Origin: a bacterium
GTDB lineage: Bacteria > Vulcanimicrobiota > Vulcanimicrobiia > Vulcanimicrobiales > SCRA01
Assembly (NCBI GenBank): GCA_004297985.1
Contig: SCRA01000055.1
Location: 1 to 64,000, forward strand
Length of the DNA stretch: 64,000 nucleotides
Direction of reading: 5' to 3'
Below the pieces are notes generated by a model that was given only the letters and a program-made list of their open reading frames with translations, was not told the origin of the DNA and did not search any database. The position numbers were made by a program, and so were the translations under genes. Shown here one piece after another: positions 61,230-64,000 of the stretch; within the stretch, counting starts at the first letter, position 1, and every line of letters starts with the position of its first letter.

Positions 61230-62437
61230 GGCAGCACCACGCGCAGCGGGTAGGGTGACGTCTTCATGCGCGCCACCTCACGCAGCGTGCGCAGGTCGTA
61301 GACGACCACACGATCCTCGCGCGGACAGGGTATGAAGAGGTGCTGCGCGTCGAGGTCGACGCTCGGGAGCCACGGCAGCTCACACGGGTGCAAAGCAACC
61401 CGTAAGGGGCGGAGCTCCTCATCCAGCACGAGCACCGAACCTAGCTCCTCCGTCACAAAGATGCGGCGCCGCGCGGGGTCGACGGCCACGCCCAGCGCGA
61501 GCCCGGCGTCGTGGCGCACGCGTCGCACGCGCCAGCGGCGCAGGTCCACGACCGCCACACCGCCTGCTGTCGACGCGCGCATGCCGGCCACGGCGTTGAG
61601 CGCGACGAATGCCAAGCCGCGCGCGGTGTCGGCGGCGACGCCGAAGGGCCGCTCGCCGACGCGCAGCGTGCGCACCGCCCAATCGGCACGCGGGTCCACC
61701 TCCGAGAGCGTACCCCCGTTGACGGCGGTCACCAGCACGGAACCGGCGGCGTCGCCCGTCAGCGCGAGACCTTCGGGGGTCTCGCCAACGGGCAGCCTTC
61801 GCGGAGGCGTACGGGGATCGTCGGCGATGATGGTCACCGCACCGCTGCCAGGGGGCGTGTCACGGTTCGCCTGCACGAGCACGTGCGCCGGACGGTCGTC
61901 GAGAAGCGCCGAGGTGTCGGGACCCAGCGCCAGCGGCGAGATGCCCGCCTGCGGCACGTAGCGCGTCGCGCTCGAGCCGCTCGACGGTGCCCAGATCAAA
62001 GCGTTGCCGGAGTAGGCGGCATCCGCTGGTGAGCCATCCGTGACGAACGTTCCCAGCGGCGTGAGCGAGGCGCGATCGTAGAGCGTGATCCCGCAGTCGG
62101 CATCGACCGAAGCCAGCGTATTCGTCAACGCCGGCGCGGGGAGCAGGGTCACGCGGCGCGCCCCCGCAACGCCGTTCCGCTCCGCGATCACCAGCGTCTC
62201 GGCGGGCGCATCGAGGTGCGCGGGGGTGGCTAAATGCGCCCCCTCGATGCTTCCGGGACCCAGCAGCGCGGCGGTGGCGCCGTTCGGCAGATGCAATGGA
62301 ACGACGCTGCCGGCGAAGATCCGCTGGGCGCAGAGATGGGGTTGGGGATGGAGTGGTCCCGCGCGGGGAAGGGAGACGCCTCCCGCGTCGAGCGCGAGCC
62401 AGAGCGTTGCGAGGAGCGTGATGCCGATCTCAGTCAC
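61226..62437 (-). CDS. Secreted YVTN-like beta-propeller protein
   Basis: This is a 403-residue protein. The N-terminus MTEIGITLLATLWLALDAGG is a signal peptide. Repeated ~40-residue blades follow, such as GSVLVTAVNGGTLSEVDPRADW, RGLAFVALNAVAGM, RRRIFVTEELGSVLVLDEEL and QHLFIPCPREDRVVVYDLRT. These fit a seven-bladed YncE/YVTN propeller. It may bind a polymer or protein outside the cell. The stop overlaps the glycosidase start (GTGA), so the two are coupled and probably act together. Confidence 0.82.
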   Translation of the reverse strand: MTEIGITLLATLWLALDAGGVSLPRAGPLHPQPHLCAQRIFAGSVVPLHLPNGATAALLGPGSIEGAHLATPAHLDAPAETLVIAERNGVAGARRVTLLPAPALTNTLASVDADCGITLYDRASLTPLGTFVTDGSPADAAYSGNALIWAPSSGSSATRYVPQAGISPLALGPDTSALLDDRPAHVLVQANRDTPPGSGAVTIIADDPRTPPRRLPVGETPEGLALTGDAAGSVLVTAVNGGTLSEVDPRADWAVRTLRVGERPFGVAADTARGLAFVALNAVAGMRASTAGGVAVVDLRRWRVRRVRHDAGLALGVAVDPARRRIFVTEELGSVLVLDEELRPLRVALHPCELPWLPSVDLDAQHLFIPCPREDRVVVYDLRTLREVARMKTSPYPLRVVLP

Positions 62438-62569
62438 GATGGTACAAGCTCACTCCTCGACGATCAGGGGTTTGCGGTGACGAGAAGTATGATCGCCTCG
62501 GGGGAGGCCGATACCTGTTGCTGTGCCAATGTTCGTGGACGGATTGGCGCGAGAGGATAATCGACGACG

Positions 62570-63085
62570 GTGAAACGTTTGGTGATCGTGGCCTTGGCTT
62601 TGGCTTGCGCTTCGGCGGCGCTTGCTGCCCCACCAGCGAAGCAGGCCGCCCAGCGGGCGGACCCGCCACGCCTGGCCCCCGCCGACGAGTACTTCGGACG
62701 TATGAAGATGTCGCCCATCGGCATCGGCAACGAGATTCACGATATCGGCCTGCTCTTGAAGTACGATCCTGCCAACTCCTCGCGCTTGGTGGGCCGTGCG
62801 CGGCTGACCGAGGACGCGCTGCTGGATTGGCGCGCGCGCTATCCCTCGGATACGTGGCTTGCGAAGGATACGTACATGATGGCGCGCGTGGATGCAATGT
62901 TCTACGACCGTGAATCCCACGCGCGTGCTTGGAGCCTCATGATGTGGGTCGCGCAGCGCTTCCCGCGCACGCCGTTTGGCGCCAATGCCAACGGCGAGGT
63001 ACGCCGCGGCCACGTCGTACCGCTCTACGCCATGCCGCCCGCTCCGACGCCGGCGCCGACGATCGCACCGACGCCCGCGCCCTGA
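62570..63085 (+). CDS. Hypothetical secreted protein with Pro/Thr tail
   Basis: This is a 171-residue protein. The first ~20 residues (KRLVIVALALACASAALAA) are a Sec signal peptide. The middle part contains GIGNEIHDIGLLLKYDP and DTWLAKDTYMMARVDAMFYD and looks helical. The last ~18 residues repeat PTPAP. The GTG start has only a weak ribosome site. Its stop codon forms part of a 46-base perfect inverted repeat. No family recognised. Confidence 0.65.
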   Translation: MKRLVIVALALACASAALAAPPAKQAAQRADPPRLAPADEYFGRMKMSPIGIGNEIHDIGLLLKYDPANSSRLVGRARLTEDALLDWRARYPSDTWLAKDTYMMARVDAMFYDRESHARAWSLMMWVAQRFPRTPFGANANGEVRRGHVVPLYAMPPAPTPAPTIAPTPAP

Positions 63086-63128
63086 ACGATGAGGGCCTGG
63101 GAGCGCGCTCCCAGGCCCTCATCGTTCA
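63083..63128. terminator. Perfect 23-bp inverted repeat, bidirectional terminator
   Basis: Positions 63083-63105 pair perfectly with 63106-63128, starting at the TGA of the plus-strand gene and ending 13 bases before the end of the convergent minus-strand gene. It can terminate both transcripts. Confidence 0.8.
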
Positions 63129-63140
63129 CGCGCTTGCGGA

Positions 63141-64000
63141 TTAGAACTTCACGCCCAAGCCGACATACGCACCGTTGTGCGAGAAGTCGCTGGGGGCGTT
63201 GGTCTTTTTGGTTCCCCGGTCACCCAGGAATCCGAAGTCCAAGAAGACCGGGCTGCTGCCGAAGTTGTACGTGCCGCCGATCTGGTAGGTGACGATGTGG
63301 TACCCCAGCGTCAGCGAGCCGCCCGCGTTGGGATCGGGGCAAGCCGGTGTTCCGGGAGTTGCCCCCGTGGGGCAGCCCGGTACCGTAAAGTTCCCCTTCA
63401 CGTTGGGGTAGTAGTACACGCTGCCGTAGACCGAGAACGGCGTGTCCAAGTCGGGCAGTTTCTCGGCGCCGAAGCCGAACCCGTCCTGACGCGGATACCC
63501 GTAGTTGGTCGTGCGGTTCATCCAGGCGACGCCCACGTAGATGCGCGGGTCGGCGACCTTCAGTCCAAACCGGCCCTCCACGTCGTAGTCGCGCGCGGTG
63601 AACGCTGGAACGAACGTCTGACCGTACCCGCCGACCACGGTTACACAGCCTTGCTCACCCGGGCTTGGGCACAGCGTCGGCGTTGCGCTGTTCTGCTTGT
63701 GATCGTAGGCATATTGGCGGAAGTCGCCCTCCACCATCCACGGGAGGCCGAAGGCCGGGAACTCGACTGCGCCCCGTACGGCGTAGGAGCCCTTACTGTC
63801 GCTGTTGCCGGGCGAGAACTCGTTGTAGGTCTTCCCGCCGAAGAGGTAGTCAGCGGCGACGAAGTGCTCGAACGGGCTGACGGCCGCGGGAGCGGGAGTC
63901 GGCGTGGGAGCTATCGTCGGCTGCGGTGTCGGCGGCGGCGGCAGTGCCGGAGCCTCCGTCGGGGCCGCGGTGGGCGCCGGCGTCGGCACGACGGGGGCGT
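63141..64000 (-). CDS. Outer-membrane beta-barrel protein, 5' end beyond the window
   Basis: The frame stays open to the window edge, so the true start is not seen. The visible N-terminal ~35 residues are a Pro/Thr/Ala linker (PTPAPTAAPTEAP type). Then ~250 residues alternate aromatic and small or polar residues with turns rich in Gly, Asn and Asp, such as YDVEGRFGLKVADPRIYVGVAWM and TYQIGGTYNFGSSPVFLDFGFLGD, and end GLGVKF. The C-terminal Phe and beta pattern indicate an outer-membrane barrel of about ten to twelve strands. Any domain before the linker lies outside the window. Confidence 0.75.
   Translation of the reverse strand, partial: APVVPTPAPTAAPTEAPALPPPPTPQPTIAPTPTPAPAAVSPFEHFVAADYLFGGKTYNEFSPGNSDSKGSYAVRGAVEFPAFGLPWMVEGDFRQYAYDHKQNSATPTLCPSPGEQGCVTVVGGYGQTFVPAFTARDYDVEGRFGLKVADPRIYVGVAWMNRTTNYGYPRQDGFGFGAEKLPDLDTPFSVYGSVYYYPNVKGNFTVPGCPTGATPGTPACPDPNAGGSLTLGYHIVTYQIGGTYNFGSSPVFLDFGFLGDRGTKKTNAPSDFSHNGAYVGLGVKF

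Overview
The window is GC-rich, gene-dense bacterial chromosome. No rRNA, tRNA, CRISPR array, transposase or phage gene was seen. A phylum cannot be proven from 64 kb. The combination of outer-membrane barrels with coiled-coil or proline-rich linkers, a SufR-SufCDSU cluster, many small lipoproteins and very high GC suggests a diderm lineage such as Candidatus Eremiobacterota (WPS-2) or a relative; this is inference. Two peroxiredoxin-type genes carry an in-frame UGA exactly at the peroxidatic cysteine, each followed by a small hairpin, so the organism very probably makes selenoproteins.

Layout. 1-5.8 kb: a truncated porin, then a colinear group of MarC membrane protein, PhzF-like enzyme, thiamin thiazole genes thiO-thiS-thiG and a HAD phosphatase. 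5.8-13.3 kb: an AT-richer accessory stretch with a small ORF plus hairpin, a 1872-residue protein built of about 161 octapeptide repeats, a secreted protein with two copies of one domain, and a beta-propeller relic. 13.3-22.2 kb: methyltransferase, Sec-containing Bcp peroxiredoxin, MBL hydrolase, pyrE, peptide-binding lipoprotein, an EF-G paralogue, a PHP-domain protein with a histone-H1-like tail, and pyroglutamyl peptidase. 22.2-23.9 kb: an ECF sigma factor overlapping a protein that joins an anti-sigma zinc finger to a complete O6-alkylguanine-DNA methyltransferase. This is the best candidate for an undescribed system, an alkylation sensor that could release a sigma factor.

24-34.6 kb: hypothetical secreted and lipoproteins, zinc alcohol dehydrogenase, 3-hydroxyacyl-CoA dehydrogenase, metY with a CoA-binding protein, and an ABC-2 transporter. 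34.7-38.9 kb: a phosphorelay of hybrid kinase, Hpt protein and HD-GYP response regulator. 38.9-44.3 kb: Fe-S assembly, sufC-sufD-sufS-sufU divergent from sufR and a U-type scaffold; no sufB is present. 44.3-47.5 kb: methylglyoxal synthase, glyoxalase-II-like hydrolase, O-methyltransferase, superoxide dismutase and a LON-domain protein. 47.5-52.4 kb: folD, the second Sec redoxin, an M48 metalloprotease and a TlpA-like lipoprotein with a membrane partner. 52.4-64 kb: a MalT-like LuxR regulator, a degenerate HD-GYP protein, TldD/TldE, a phosphodiester glycosidase, a YVTN-like propeller, and a barrel protein cut by the window end.

Several loci deal with redox or electrophile stress (two Sec peroxiredoxins, SOD, the methylglyoxal cluster, Suf, the Ogt fusion). 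Many genes overlap by 1-20 bases (ATGA or GTGA junctions), so translational coupling is common. Coordinates and starts were read by eye; family calls rest on motifs and memory, with no database search.
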